NCBI GenBank assembly: GCA_947630285.1
Contig: CANRHD010000019.1
Location: 1-39,355 of the forward strand
Source: an uncultured Clostridia bacterium
GTDB taxonomy: Bacteria; Bacillota; Clostridia; Oscillospirales; Acutalibacteraceae
Direction: 5' to 3'
DNA: 39,355 nucleotides
The notes under the pieces were generated by a model. It was not told the DNA's origin, did no database searches, and saw only the letters and a program-made list of their open reading frames with translations. This document shows, one piece after another, positions 16,682 to 25,719 of the stretch. Positions within the stretch are counted from its first letter, which is position 1, and every line of letters starts with the position of its first letter. Made by a program: the position numbers and the translations under genes.

Positions 16682-16966
16682 ATGCAAACAGACGCAAAAC
16701 TTATAGAGCATTTGGAGAGTTTAAGTAAAATCGAACTCACTCGGGAGGAGAGAGAATTTGTCACGGACGATTTAAGGCAAATTCTCGGCTATATAGGCAA
16801 GCTCTCACAGCTTGATACCGACGGCGTTGAGCCGAGCGCCCGTTTTGCTTTGCCGCAGGAGCTTCGCAGTGACGACGCCAAAGGCGGTATGGGTTCACGG
16901 GAAATTTTAAAAAATGCGCCGGCGCAAAAGGACGGTTACTTTACCGTTTTAAAAACGCTCGGGTGA
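16682..16966 (+). CDS. gatC: Glutamyl/aspartyl-tRNA amidotransferase subunit C
   Basis: 94 residues, normal for GatC, which wraps around the A/B subunits and stabilises the complex. Seen: HLESLSKIELTREEREFVTDDLRQILGYI... and LDTDGVEPSARF followed by the ILKNAPAQKDGYFTV tail typical of the family. Start at 16682, after CGGAGGTG; the open frame extends eight codons upstream without a ribosome binding site. First gene of gatCAB. A TATAAT at 16638-16643 could be the -10, but no good -35 is visible. Confidence 0.95.
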   Translation: MQTDAKLIEHLESLSKIELTREEREFVTDDLRQILGYIGKLSQLDTDGVEPSARFALPQELRSDDAKGGMGSREILKNAPAQKDGYFTVLKTLG

Positions 16967-16973
16967 GGTTTTT

Positions 16974-18458
16974 ATGAAAGAAATTCACGAGATGACGGCA
17001 GTCGAAATTTCAGAAAAAATCAAGTGCGGAGAGCTCGGCGCAGAAGAGTGCGCCGCAGTTTTTCTTGACAGAGCCGAAAAATATGACGGCGTTCTCAACT
17101 GCTTTACTTATATTGACAGGGAAACGGTTTTGAAAAGGGCGGCGGAGGTTCAAAAGGGCGTTAAAAGCGGCAGATATTCCGGCAGGCTTGCAGGGGCGGT
17201 CGTTGCGGTAAAGGACAACATCTGCGTAAAGGATATGCCGGCCTCCTGCGGCTCAAAGATTTTAAAAAACTTTACGGCTCCTTATAATGCGACGGTGATA
17301 AACAGGCTGGAGGACGAGGGAGTTATAGTGTTGGGCAAAACAAATACGGACGAGTTTGCCATGGGCTCTACCACGGAGACCTCTTACTTCGGCCCGACGC
17401 TTAACCCGTGGGATCTGTCACGGGTTCCCGGAGGAAGCTCCGGCGGAAGCGCCGCCTGTGTGAGCGCAGGCCTTGCGCCCCTGGCGCTGGGAACGGATAC
17501 GGGCGGCTCGATACGCCAGCCCTGCTCTTTTTGCGGCGTTTCAGGCTTAAAGCCTACATACTCGGCCGTTTCCCGTTTTGGACTTATTGCTTATGCTTCG
17601 TCCTTTGACCAGATAGGCCCCATTGCTAAGAATATTGACGATTGCGCCGCTCTTTATTCCGTAATATGCGGAAAAGATTTTTCCGACAGCACCTCGTCAT
17701 ATGTAAATTTTGATTACGGCAGAGCCGTAACGCCCGATGTCAGGGGCAAAAAAATAGGCGTTTTAACGGATTTTTCAGGCGGAAAAATTGACGCAGGTGT
17801 AAAATCCGCCGTTTTAAAAAGCGCCGAAATCTTTGAGGAGCTTGGCGCAGAGGTTGAGGAGATAAGTATGCCCTGCCTTGAATACTGCGTGCCTGCGTAC
17901 TACATTTTGGCGTGCGCTCAAGCAAGCTCCAACCTTGCAAGATATGACGCCGTAAAATTCGGTTTCCGTGCGGAAAATTGCAAAAGCGCAGACGAATTAT
18001 ACATAAAAAGCCGCAGCGAGGGCTTCGGCATCGAGGCGAAAAGGCGCATAATGCTCGGCAACTTTCTGCTGTCGGCAGGGTACTATGAAACCTACTACAA
18101 AAAGGCTCTCAAGGCAAGGGAATATATAAAAAACGAGTTTTTACGGATATTTGAAAATTTTGACCTCATTATTACTCCCGTTGCGCCGAGTACCGCCCCG
18201 AAATTGGGCGCTTCCCTGAAAAGACCGCTTGAGATGTACCTGGCGGACGCTTACACGGCGGCCGTTAATCTCGCCTCTCTGCCGGCGTGCTCCTGCCCCT
18301 GCGGATTTGACCCGAACAATTTGCCCATAGGCTTTCAGTTAATCGGCAAACCGTTTGCCGAGGAAGAAATAATCGGTGCGGCAAAGGCCTTTGAGGAGGC
18401 GGCTCATTTTTATAAAAATCCGCCCGTTACTAATTTATCGGGAGGCGGCTCACAATGA
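16974..18458 (+). CDS. gatA: Glutamyl/aspartyl-tRNA amidotransferase subunit A
   Basis: 494 residues. The amidase subunit that hydrolyses glutamine and delivers ammonia to convert Glu-tRNA-Gln or Asp-tRNA-Asn to the amidated form. Seen: amidase-signature catalytic triad Lys80 (VAVKDNICV), cis-Ser155 (PGGSSGGSAA) and Ser179 (GTDTGGSIRQP), matching the spacing known for GatA. Begins seven bases after gatC with GGTGAGG as ribosome binding site, and overlaps gatB by four bases. Its presence suggests the organism uses indirect aminoacylation for tRNA-Gln and perhaps tRNA-Asn. Confidence 0.98.
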   Translation: MKEIHEMTAVEISEKIKCGELGAEECAAVFLDRAEKYDGVLNCFTYIDRETVLKRAAEVQKGVKSGRYSGRLAGAVVAVKDNICVKDMPASCGSKILKNFTAPYNATVINRLEDEGVIVLGKTNTDEFAMGSTTETSYFGPTLNPWDLSRVPGGSSGGSAACVSAGLAPLALGTDTGGSIRQPCSFCGVSGLKPTYSAVSRFGLIAYASSFDQIGPIAKNIDDCAALYSVICGKDFSDSTSSYVNFDYGRAVTPDVRGKKIGVLTDFSGGKIDAGVKSAVLKSAEIFEELGAEVEEISMPCLEYCVPAYYILACAQASSNLARYDAVKFGFRAENCKSADELYIKSRSEGFGIEAKRRIMLGNFLLSAGYYETYYKKALKAREYIKNEFLRIFENFDLIITPVAPSTAPKLGASLKRPLEMYLADAYTAAVNLASLPACSCPCGFDPNNLPIGFQLIGKPFAEEEIIGAAKAFEEAAHFYKNPPVTNLSGGGSQ

Positions 18459-19882
18459 AATACGAAACGGTTATAGGTCTTGAAATACATGCACAGCTTT
18501 CCGCAAAAACAAAAATTTTCTGCTCGTGTAAGACGGACTTCGGCGCACCTGCCAACACTCAGGTTTGCCCCGTGTGTCTGGGGCTTCCGGGCGCTCTGCC
18601 CGTATTGAACCGAAAGGTTTTGGAATACGCCGTAAAAACGGGGCTTGCTCTCGGCTGTGAGATAACGCAGCTGACCTCCTTTGACAGAAAAAACTACTTT
18701 TATCCCGACCTGCCGAAGTCATATCAAATTTCCCAGCTGTTTTTGCCGATTTGCCGAAACGGCTCTGTTGAGATTGAAACGGAAAACGGCAAAAAGCGAA
18801 TAGGCATATCGGAAATTCACATGGAGGAGGACGCCGGCAAGCTTATACACAGCGAAGAGGAAAACCTCACTTATATTGACTTTAACCGCTGCGGCGTTGC
18901 GCTTTTGGAAATAGTATCACAGCCCGATTTTACAAGCGCCGACGAGGTGACGGCATATATAGAAAAGCTGTGCAGGATACTCAAATACATAGATGTGTGC
19001 GACTGCAAAATGCAGGAGGGCTCGCTTAGGGCGGACATAAACCTTTCCGTAAGACCCGAGGGTCAAAAAGAACTCGGCACAAGGACGGAAATGAAAAACT
19101 TAAACTCCCTGCGTGAAATACGCCGTGCGATAAATTATGAGGCGAACCGGCAGGCGGAGCTTATTGAAAGCGGAAAAAAGGTGATCCGCCGTACTCTGCG
19201 CTGGGACGACGGCAAAGGTCAAAGCATACCCATGCGGGACAAGGAGGACGCCGCCGATTATAAATATTTCCCCGAACCCGACCTTCCCCCTGTTTTTGTT
19301 TCAAAAGAATACATAGACGGCATACGCTCGCAAATTCCGGAACTGCCTGACAGCAGAACCGAGCGCTATGTAAATGAGCTTGGGCTGTCCGAATACGACG
19401 CCCGTCTGCTGTCGGAGAGCGTACACATTTCCGATTTTTACGAAAAGGTCATAAACGGCTGCGGCGAATACAAGGAGGCGGCAAACTGGATAACGGGCGA
19501 GCTTATGAGGCTTATGAAGCTTAATTCGGTTCCCGACGAAAATATCCCCGTTTCCCCCGAAAGCCTCGTTGAAATAATAAATATGCTTAAAGCAGGCGAA
19601 ATAAACCGCACCGTGGCAAAGGCCGCATTTGAGGAAAGCTTTATAAACAAAGCAAAACCGAGAGAATATGTTGAGAAAAACAACCTGAAGCTTTTTACCG
19701 ATACCGAGAAAATCCGCCTTGTCCTTACAAAGGTTATAAGCGAGAACGAAAAAAGCGTATCCGATTATAAATCGGGCAAGAGTTCGGCGTTCGGCTACAT
19801 TACGGGGCAGGCCATGAAGGCGTTAAATTCAAAAGCCCCCGTAAAAGAGGTTCAGAAAATTCTTAAACAGCTTTTGGGATAG
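18455..19882 (+). CDS. gatB: Glutamyl/aspartyl-tRNA amidotransferase subunit B
   Basis: 475 residues. Binds the misacylated tRNA, phosphorylates the Glu/Asp side chain with ATP and accepts ammonia from GatA. Seen: ETVIGLEIHAQL start; a zinc-site cysteine set (FCSCKTDFG...NTQVCPVCLGLPG); HMEEDAGKL; NRCGVALLEIVSQPD; DINLSVRP; and a C-terminal YqeY-like helical domain (from about residue 325) ending GYITGQAMKAL...QKILKQLL. Start ATGA overlaps the gatA stop, with GGGAGG upstream. Confidence 0.98.
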   Translation: MKYETVIGLEIHAQLSAKTKIFCSCKTDFGAPANTQVCPVCLGLPGALPVLNRKVLEYAVKTGLALGCEITQLTSFDRKNYFYPDLPKSYQISQLFLPICRNGSVEIETENGKKRIGISEIHMEEDAGKLIHSEEENLTYIDFNRCGVALLEIVSQPDFTSADEVTAYIEKLCRILKYIDVCDCKMQEGSLRADINLSVRPEGQKELGTRTEMKNLNSLREIRRAINYEANRQAELIESGKKVIRRTLRWDDGKGQSIPMRDKEDAADYKYFPEPDLPPVFVSKEYIDGIRSQIPELPDSRTERYVNELGLSEYDARLLSESVHISDFYEKVINGCGEYKEAANWITGELMRLMKLNSVPDENIPVSPESLVEIINMLKAGEINRTVAKAAFEESFINKAKPREYVEKNNLKLFTDTEKIRLVLTKVISENEKSVSDYKSGKSSAFGYITGQAMKALNSKAPVKEVQKILKQLLG

Positions 19883-19916
19883 CAGGCTTTTCCTGCCCCG
19901 TTTCGAGCATTTTTGC

Positions 19917-19945
19917 TTGTTATTTGTATTATTTTATGGTAGAAT
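19917..19945 (+). promoter_or_regulatory. proBA promoter
   Basis: TTGTTA (19917-19922), a 17-nt spacer and TAGAAT (19940-19945) preceded by TGG (extended -10). This gives the proline genes their own transcription start, separate from gatCAB. Confidence 0.6.
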
Positions 19946-19981
19946 GTATTGATTAAATATATTTAATCGGAGTTGAGAATT

Positions 19982-20773
19982 TTGCCGATACTTAAAAATG
20001 TAAAGAGAATAGTTGTCAAGGTGGGTACCTCCACCCTTACATACGATACGGGAAAGACAAACATAAGGCGTATGCACAAGCTGGTTTCGGTTCTTTCGGA
20101 CATAGCAAACTCCGGTATTGAAACGGCGCTTGTCACCTCGGGCGCAATAGGCGTAGGGGTAAGCAAATTGGGGCTTAAGGAAAGGCCGGAGGACACGCCC
20201 GGCAGACAGGCCGCCGCTACGGTAGGCCAATGCGAGCTTATGTTTATGTATGACAAGCTGTTTTCCGAATACGGCCATACCGTAGGTCAGCTTTTGATTA
20301 CCAAAAGCGATGTTGAAAACGACGAGCGCAGGGAAAACCTCATAAACGCCTTTGACAAGCTCTTTGCCTACGGAGCAATACCCGTTATAAACGAAAACGA
20401 CTCTGTGGCGGTTGACGAGATTGTTTACGGCGACAACGACAGCCTTTCGGCTATTGTGGCAAAGCTTATCCGTGCGGACGCCCTTATCATACTTACGGAT
20501 ACCGACGGCTTTTATGACGCCGACCCCGGAAGCGACGAGGACGCAAAGCTAATTCCCGTTATAAACGAAATTACCGACGAGCTGTATTCTGCGGCAGGCG
20601 GCTGCGGCTCAAAATTTTCGACGGGCGGTATGGTTACAAAGCTCCATGCGGCGCAGATAGCCACCGACGCCGGAATAGATACCATAGTTATGAACGGCGC
20701 CTATCCCGAGGACATATACAAGGCTCTTGACGGGAAGCAAATAGGCACATTTTTTACGGGAAACAGAAAGTAA
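19982..20773 (+). CDS. proB: Glutamate 5-kinase, short form
   Basis: 263 residues. Phosphorylates L-glutamate to gamma-glutamyl phosphate, the first step to proline. Seen: amino-acid-kinase fold with KRIVVKVGTSTLT, LVTSGAIGVGVSKL, INENDSVAVDEI, GDNDSLSAIVAKL, LTDTDGFYDADP, and KFSTGGMVTKLHAA. It lacks the C-terminal PUA domain of enterobacterial ProB (about 367 residues), as many clostridial versions do. Start codon: TTG at 19982 is preferred, because CGGAG (19968-19972) lies nine bases before it, whereas an upstream TTG at 19973 would abut the ribosome binding site. The gene is followed after 11 bases by proA. Confidence 0.95.
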   Translation: MPILKNVKRIVVKVGTSTLTYDTGKTNIRRMHKLVSVLSDIANSGIETALVTSGAIGVGVSKLGLKERPEDTPGRQAAATVGQCELMFMYDKLFSEYGHTVGQLLITKSDVENDERRENLINAFDKLFAYGAIPVINENDSVAVDEIVYGDNDSLSAIVAKLIRADALIILTDTDGFYDADPGSDEDAKLIPVINEITDELYSAAGGCGSKFSTGGMVTKLHAAQIATDAGIDTIVMNGAYPEDIYKALDGKQIGTFFTGNRK

Positions 20774-20784
20774 GGACTGATTAT

Positions 20785-22029
20785 ATGACTCAAACCGAAC
20801 AGCTCGGATTAAAGGCAAAGCAGGCGGAAAAAAGTCTTGCGCTTGCCGATACAGGGAATAAAAACGGGGCTCTTGCGCTTATGGCGAAAAGTCTTCGTGA
20901 AAATTGCTCCGAAATACTTTCCGCCAACGCCGCCGATATGGCGCAGGCAGAAAAAAACGGAATGAAAAAAATAATGCTCGACAGGCTCCTTTTGACAGAG
21001 GAGCGCATTGAGAGCATGGCAAAGGGCATTGAGGATATTATAGCCCTCCCCGACCCCGTGGGAACCGTTCTTTCAAAAATTCGGAGGCCCAACGGTATGG
21101 TTGTTGAAAAAATAACTGTGCCGCTCGGGGTTATTGCGGTCATTTACGAGGCAAGGCCGAATGTCACTTCCGACGCCGCCGCCCTGTGCCTTAAATCCGG
21201 CAACGCCGTAATATTAAGGGGCGGAAAGGAAGCCGTAAATTCCTCTTTTGCGATAACCCGTGCTTTAAGACAGGCTCTTAAAAAATCGGGATTTGACGAA
21301 AACTGCATACAGCTCGTTACGGACACATCAAGGGAAAGTGCGGCAGAGCTTATGAAAATGAATGAATTTGTCGATGTGCTTATCCCAAGAGGCGGCTCGG
21401 GGCTTATTAAATCCTGCGTTGAAAACTCCACCGTCCCCGTAATAGAAACGGGTACGGGCAACTGTCATATTTATGTTGACCGTGACGCCGACCTCGAAAA
21501 GGCCGTGAAGATTGTTTACAATGCGAAAACCTCCCGTCCCTCCGTGTGCAACGCCGCCGAAAGCCTTGTCATACACAGGGATATTATAAAAGAAGCCCTG
21601 CCTTTGATAAAGGCGGAGCTTGACAAAAAGGGCGTTGAGCTCAGGGGCGACGATTTTTCCTGCGGCATTTGTTCGGGCATATCAAAGGCGTCCGAGGAGG
21701 ACTGGGGCGCAGAGTACCTTGACTACATTATGTCCGTTAAAAGCGTTTCCTCACTTGACGAGGCGATAGAGCATATCTCGAAATATTCAACGGGACACAG
21801 CGAATGTATCGTAACCGAAAACGGGGAAGCGGCACGGGAATTTTTAAAGAGAGTTGACTCTGCCGCCGTTTATCACAATGTGAGCACACGCTTTACCGAC
21901 GGCGGAGAATTCGGCTTCGGCGCCGAAATCGGAATATCCACCCAAAAACTGCACGCAAGAGGCCCTTTGGGGCTTCCCCAGCTGACCTCTTTTAAATATG
22001 TAATCAAAGGCAACGGACAGATAAGATAA
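20785..22029 (+). CDS. proA: Gamma-glutamyl phosphate reductase
   Basis: 414 residues. Reduces gamma-glutamyl phosphate to glutamate-5-semialdehyde with NADPH, the second proline step. Seen: PLGVIAVIYEARPNVTSDAA; LRGGKEAVNSS; the catalytic cysteine Cys255 in TSRPSVCNAAES; VIETGTGNCHIYVD; and the C-terminal FGFGAEIGISTQKLHARGP motif. Length is normal. Ribosome binding site is weak (AAGGACTG), consistent with coupling to proB 11 bases upstream. Cyclisation and final reduction need ProC, not in this window. Confidence 0.97.
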   Translation: MTQTEQLGLKAKQAEKSLALADTGNKNGALALMAKSLRENCSEILSANAADMAQAEKNGMKKIMLDRLLLTEERIESMAKGIEDIIALPDPVGTVLSKIRRPNGMVVEKITVPLGVIAVIYEARPNVTSDAAALCLKSGNAVILRGGKEAVNSSFAITRALRQALKKSGFDENCIQLVTDTSRESAAELMKMNEFVDVLIPRGGSGLIKSCVENSTVPVIETGTGNCHIYVDRDADLEKAVKIVYNAKTSRPSVCNAAESLVIHRDIIKEALPLIKAELDKKGVELRGDDFSCGICSGISKASEEDWGAEYLDYIMSVKSVSSLDEAIEHISKYSTGHSECIVTENGEAAREFLKRVDSAAVYHNVSTRFTDGGEFGFGAEIGISTQKLHARGPLGLPQLTSFKYVIKGNGQIR

Positions 22030-22043
22030 CAGGGAGTAACGAT

Positions 22044-22979
22044 ATGGCCAACGACATAAAAACCGACGATATCCTTGAAATTTTTGAACAGGACGGAAAA
22101 CAGGCTGAAAGACGGGACAGAAAATCCGCTTCGGCTTCTTCGGCAGTCGCTCATAAGGGAAAGAGGAAAAGAAAAAAGAGGGCGCACCCGTGGGCGTTTC
22201 CGCTCGGGCTTTTAATCGCAGTACTTTCCGCAGTCGGCGTTGTTTCTATATTGATTGCCGGAATAGGCACTGCAAAAAAGGCTTTGATAAAGATAAAAAA
22301 CATCGACGAATACAACAAAATGCTCATTCCCGTGGTTATGAACGACCCCGACACCTTTGACGACCTTTCAAAGGCGGATATGAGCCAATTAATCGACATT
22401 TCTATATGGGCGATATTAAAAAGCGATCTCGCCCCCGACGCCTACGCCTACAACGACAGCGGTATGGTGATACCCGAGGAAGATGTTGCAAAGCAGTTTG
22501 AAAAGCTCTTCGGCAAAAATATCGCCCCTGCACATTCAACCGTTACGGGCTTCGGCTACGAGTTCGCATACGACGCAGCAAGCAAGTGTTATACCATTCC
22601 GCTTACGGGCGTTGCGCCTATTTACACTCCCGATGTAATCGATGTGCAGAAAAAGAGCAACACAGTAATATTGACGGTCGCCTGCCTTGCGGCGAGCGGC
22701 TGGGCGCAATCTCAGGACGGTAAAATGGTCGCCCCTGCGCCCGACAAATATATAAAAGTAACCCTGCGTGAGGGCGACACGGGCTACTATATAAACGCCA
22801 TACAGTCTACCTCCGCTCCCGAAACGGCAGTTACCCAACCCGTAACGGAAATAGCCCAGCAGACCGTAACGGCAAGCGCTCCTGCGGCAAGCGAAAAGGC
22901 AACCGCTTCGCAAAGCTCCGATAAGAGCGGCGCTTCCACCACGCAGAGCGTAACGCAGGCGCAAACGAGCATTTCATAG
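22044..22979 (+). CDS. Single-pass membrane protein of unknown function, proBA operon
   Basis: 311 residues, not recognised. Seen: a basic cytoplasmic N-terminus (KRKRKKR around residue 40); one membrane helix (about 50-73, PLGLLIAVLSAVGVVSILIAG); an extracytoplasmic alpha/beta-like domain (about 75-250) containing VMNDPDTFDDLSKADMSQLID and TLREGDTGYYINAI; and a low-complexity Ser/Thr/Ala/Gln tail (about 255-311). Starts 15 bases after proA with GGGAG as ribosome binding site, so it is probably co-transcribed with proBA, although a link to proline synthesis is not evident. The layout suggests a cell-surface-exposed anchored domain. Confidence 0.65.
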   Translation: MANDIKTDDILEIFEQDGKQAERRDRKSASASSAVAHKGKRKRKKRAHPWAFPLGLLIAVLSAVGVVSILIAGIGTAKKALIKIKNIDEYNKMLIPVVMNDPDTFDDLSKADMSQLIDISIWAILKSDLAPDAYAYNDSGMVIPEEDVAKQFEKLFGKNIAPAHSTVTGFGYEFAYDAASKCYTIPLTGVAPIYTPDVIDVQKKSNTVILTVACLAASGWAQSQDGKMVAPAPDKYIKVTLREGDTGYYINAIQSTSAPETAVTQPVTEIAQQTVTASAPAASEKATASQSSDKSGASTTQSVTQAQTSIS

Positions 22980-23080
22980 GCAGAGCTTACAAAGCTTTTA
23001 CCCCATATCACGCCTTGTCCGGCTACAGCAGGGAAAGCCGTGATTTATAATTTTTTGTAGTCGGAAAGGTATGAAAACAT

Positions 23081-23737
23081 ATGATTAAAATATCGCCGTC
23101 CATACTTTCAAGCGACTACGGAAATCTCGAAAAAGAACTGAAAAGAATGGAAGACTGCGGTGCGGATATGATTCATATTGATGTTATGGACGGGCATTTT
23201 GTACCCAACATAACTCTCGGCGCACCCGTAGTAAAATGTATAAGAAAAGCCTGTCGGCTTCCGTTTGATGTGCATCTTATGATTTCCGACCCGTGCAAAT
23301 ATATACCCGATTTTGCCGAGGCCGGCGCAGATATAATCACATTCCATCTGGAAGCGGACTGTGACGCTCAAAAAACCGTTGAGCTTATCCGCTCATACAA
23401 TATTAAGGCCGGTATCTCCGTAAAGCCCGGTACGGCGATTGAGGAGGTTTTCCCCTATCTTGACAGGCTTTCCATGGTGCTTGTAATGACCGTTGAACCC
23501 GGCTTCGGCGGACAGTCGTTTATGGAGGATATGATGCCAAAGGTACGCACTCTGCGTGCGGAGGCCGAAAGGCGCGGACTTGATATTGACATTGAGGTTG
23601 ACGGAGGTATAAACTGCGATACTATAGCCAAAGCCTCCGAGGCCGGCGCAAATGTTTTTGTCTCCGGCAACGCCGTTTTTTCAAGCGCCGACCCCAAAAA
23701 GACCATTGAACAGTTCAGGGCAAAAGCTTTGGGGTAA
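23081..23737 (+). CDS. rpe: Ribulose-phosphate 3-epimerase
   Basis: 218 residues. Interconverts D-ribulose 5-phosphate and D-xylulose 5-phosphate in the pentose phosphate pathway. Seen: TIM-barrel landmarks ISPSILSSDYGNLE, MIHIDVMDGHFVPNITLG, PFDVHLMI, TFHLEAD, GISVKPGT, MTVEPGFGGQSF and IEVDGGIN, which contain the metal-binding His/Asp residues and the phosphate loop. AAAGG lies 12 bases upstream. Its 3' end overlaps the convergent mecA-like gene by 23 bases. No other pentose-phosphate gene adjoins. Confidence 0.97.
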   Translation: MIKISPSILSSDYGNLEKELKRMEDCGADMIHIDVMDGHFVPNITLGAPVVKCIRKACRLPFDVHLMISDPCKYIPDFAEAGADIITFHLEADCDAQKTVELIRSYNIKAGISVKPGTAIEEVFPYLDRLSMVLVMTVEPGFGGQSFMEDMMPKVRTLRAEAERRGLDIDIEVDGGINCDTIAKASEAGANVFVSGNAVFSSADPKKTIEQFRAKALG

Positions 23738-24269
23738 CATTTTCGCAAACAAGCGAATAATGTTCCCTTATCTGGGCGCACAGGGCTTCGTCGGTTTCTA
23801 CGCCGTCGCCGTATTCAAGGCAAAGCGCCTTTAGATTATTTTTATCTAAACCGCAATTTTCTATTTGGAGCGCAAATTTTTTGCCGTCCGACATAAGCCT
23901 CAAAACCGTTCTGCGGCTTAATTTTGAGATAATTTCGCAGAGCCTTAACAGCGCAGTTGTTTCGCTAAAAATGACTATAGGCGCAGTTTCGCCGTCCGCC
24001 CTGCCCTTTAATTTGTAAATTTTCTTCTTTATAAGCGTAATCAGGACAAGCGCCGAGCCGTCCCTGTGTTCGATTATATTAATATTCAGTTTGGGCTTTG
24101 GCTCGGAAGCGCCGATATTGAGCCTTGAAGAACAGATGAGGTCGGAAAGCATTTCCTTTGTGTTTTCGTCGCTTAAATCTATTTTGTCAAGGTCGAGGCT
24201 GTAGCTCTTAATATCCTGCTTTGAAAGCTCCGCCAAAAATTGTTCGTCGGTATTTTTATGTATCTTCAT
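23715..24269 (-). CDS. mecA: MecA-like adaptor protein
   Basis: 184 residues. MecA proteins bind substrates and present them to the ClpC ATPase for ClpCP degradation. Seen: an N-terminal MKIHKNTDEQFLAELSKQDI with the beta-strand pattern and ENTKEMLSDLICSSRLNIG segment typical of MecA, then a C-terminal half with VIFSETTALLRLCEIISKL and SDGKKFALQIENCG. Somewhat shorter than the B. subtilis protein (about 218 residues), mainly in the linker. Located tail-to-tail with rpe, overlapping it by 23 bases, with divergent start from the RnfD-like gene. Assignment rests on the N-terminal pattern and overall layout; confidence moderate-high. Confidence 0.8.
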   Translation of the reverse strand: MKIHKNTDEQFLAELSKQDIKSYSLDLDKIDLSDENTKEMLSDLICSSRLNIGASEPKPKLNINIIEHRDGSALVLITLIKKKIYKLKGRADGETAPIVIFSETTALLRLCEIISKLSRRTVLRLMSDGKKFALQIENCGLDKNNLKALCLEYGDGVETDEALCAQIREHYSLVCENVTPKLLP

Positions 24270-24360
24270 ATCTTTTCCCCCGTCGGATTATATTAATAAT
24301 CATATTGCAAATAAGGCCCGTCCGCAACGCACAAATAATGGAAAGAGGTGATTTTCGGGT

Positions 24361-25719
24361 ATGCCTGAAAACGCAGTTAAGCCTACAGACGCAATTAGAA
24401 AAACAAGAAAATATATGCTCGATATGCTGTTGCTTTTATGTGCGCCTGCGGTAATGGCGTGGTACTATTACGGCTCCCGTGCGCTAAAGCTTATATGCGT
24501 CTGCGTAATAACGGCGATACTCACGCAAATCACGGTTTCCGCAATAGTAAAGGCAAGGTCGTACATCTCGGATTTATCGGCGGTGTTTATAGCGGCAAGC
24601 ATAGCTCTATGTATGCCTGCGTATGCGGACTGGTGGCTTCCCTGCCTTGCCGTAATATTCGCAGTAACCGTTGCGGTAATTCCTTTCGGCGGACCGGAAA
24701 ATCTTTTGTTTTCACCTGCGGCGGCAGGTCTTGCGTTTATAACAATATGCTTTCCCGATAAAGTTTTCGCCTATCCCGTTATCCCCTCTGCGCCCGAAAA
24801 TCTTCCCCTGCTTTCAAGCGTCGGATTTATTAAGGGCGAGTCCATATCCTATATGCTGTCACAGGGCAACTCCATAGGCGTAAACATCATAAATTACATA
24901 GATATTCTTGTGGGCAATGTTCCCGGTCCTATGGGCGCAACCTGTGCCATAGCCATGCTCGGCGGCCTTGTTTATTTGATTTTCAGACGCCCTAAGGGAG
25001 CGGTCATAAGCCTTTCCTACCTGCTCACCTGCGCCGCCTTTGCGGCAGTTTTTCCGAGGATCGGCGGCGGCAGGCTCGTCTCCGTAATAATGGAGCTTTG
25101 CGGCGGCCTTACCCTGATATCGGCGCTTATATTTATTTCCGACGAAACGGTAGCCCCCAAAAGATTTATTTCAAGAGTTTGTTACGGTGTTGCGGCAGGT
25201 CTTATAGCCATGCTTTTAAGACTTTACAGCCCTTTGGAGGAGAGCAGCGTTTTTGCGGTGCTGCTTGCAAACGGCATATCGCCCGTTTTCGATTCAAAAA
25301 TCCCCGTATTCGGGCTTGAAAAAAAGCATATGCTTGATAAAATAGAACTGGCAAAGGAAGAACAGCTCAAGCTCAAAAAGGAGCTTGAGGATATAGAAAA
25401 AGCCAAGAAAGAGCAGGAGGAAATGGCGCAAATAAACGCCGCCCTTCAGCCCGAGCGTTCGAAATTTGTCCGCAGGATTTCAAAAAATATAAACAGAAAA
25501 ACTCAGCTTGAAACTAAGGATATTCCGGAGGCGGCCGAGGACACGACGGAAGAAGCCCCCGAAAGCGGATACGGCGATGCCGTCCCGGTAAACCCCGATA
25601 CCGACCCGGACGACTCGGACGATATTCCCACCTTGCAGTACATAGGGGAGCTTGCCGACAAATACGAGCTCGGTTCTTTGGACGAACCCGACAGGGACGG
25701 AGGTGCCTGCGATGAGTGA
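24361..25719 (+). CDS. RnfD/NqrB-like membrane protein with charged C-terminal tail
   Basis: 452 residues. First gene of a three-gene Rnf-like operon. Seen: eight to ten membrane helices (residues about 20-325) with RnfD/NqrB-like features (VIPFGGPENLLFSPAAAGLAF; the GPMGATCAIAMLGGLVYLIF stretch aligns with the G-x-IGETS-x-LA-x-L-x-GG segment of RnfD). In RnfD an FMN is bound to a threonine in an SGATPL-like motif; the corresponding region here (SSVGFIKGESISYML) lacks a clear copy. After the last helix comes a coiled-coil-like stretch (about 330-385) and an acidic tail to 452, not part of typical RnfD (about 310-350 residues). Ribosome binding site AGAGGTG is 13 bases upstream. In classical Rnf this subunit carries electrons and couples to ion pumping; that role is doubtful here. 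Confidence 0.75.
   Translation: MPENAVKPTDAIRKTRKYMLDMLLLLCAPAVMAWYYYGSRALKLICVCVITAILTQITVSAIVKARSYISDLSAVFIAASIALCMPAYADWWLPCLAVIFAVTVAVIPFGGPENLLFSPAAAGLAFITICFPDKVFAYPVIPSAPENLPLLSSVGFIKGESISYMLSQGNSIGVNIINYIDILVGNVPGPMGATCAIAMLGGLVYLIFRRPKGAVISLSYLLTCAAFAAVFPRIGGGRLVSVIMELCGGLTLISALIFISDETVAPKRFISRVCYGVAAGLIAMLLRLYSPLEESSVFAVLLANGISPVFDSKIPVFGLEKKHMLDKIELAKEEQLKLKKELEDIEKAKKEQEEMAQINAALQPERSKFVRRISKNINRKTQLETKDIPEAAEDTTEEAPESGYGDAVPVNPDTDPDDSDDIPTLQYIGELADKYELGSLDEPDRDGGACDE

Noticed and set aside
19973-19981. Upstream TTG start for proB
   Set aside because: It directly abuts the CGGAG ribosome binding site; TTG at 19982 has proper nine-base spacing.
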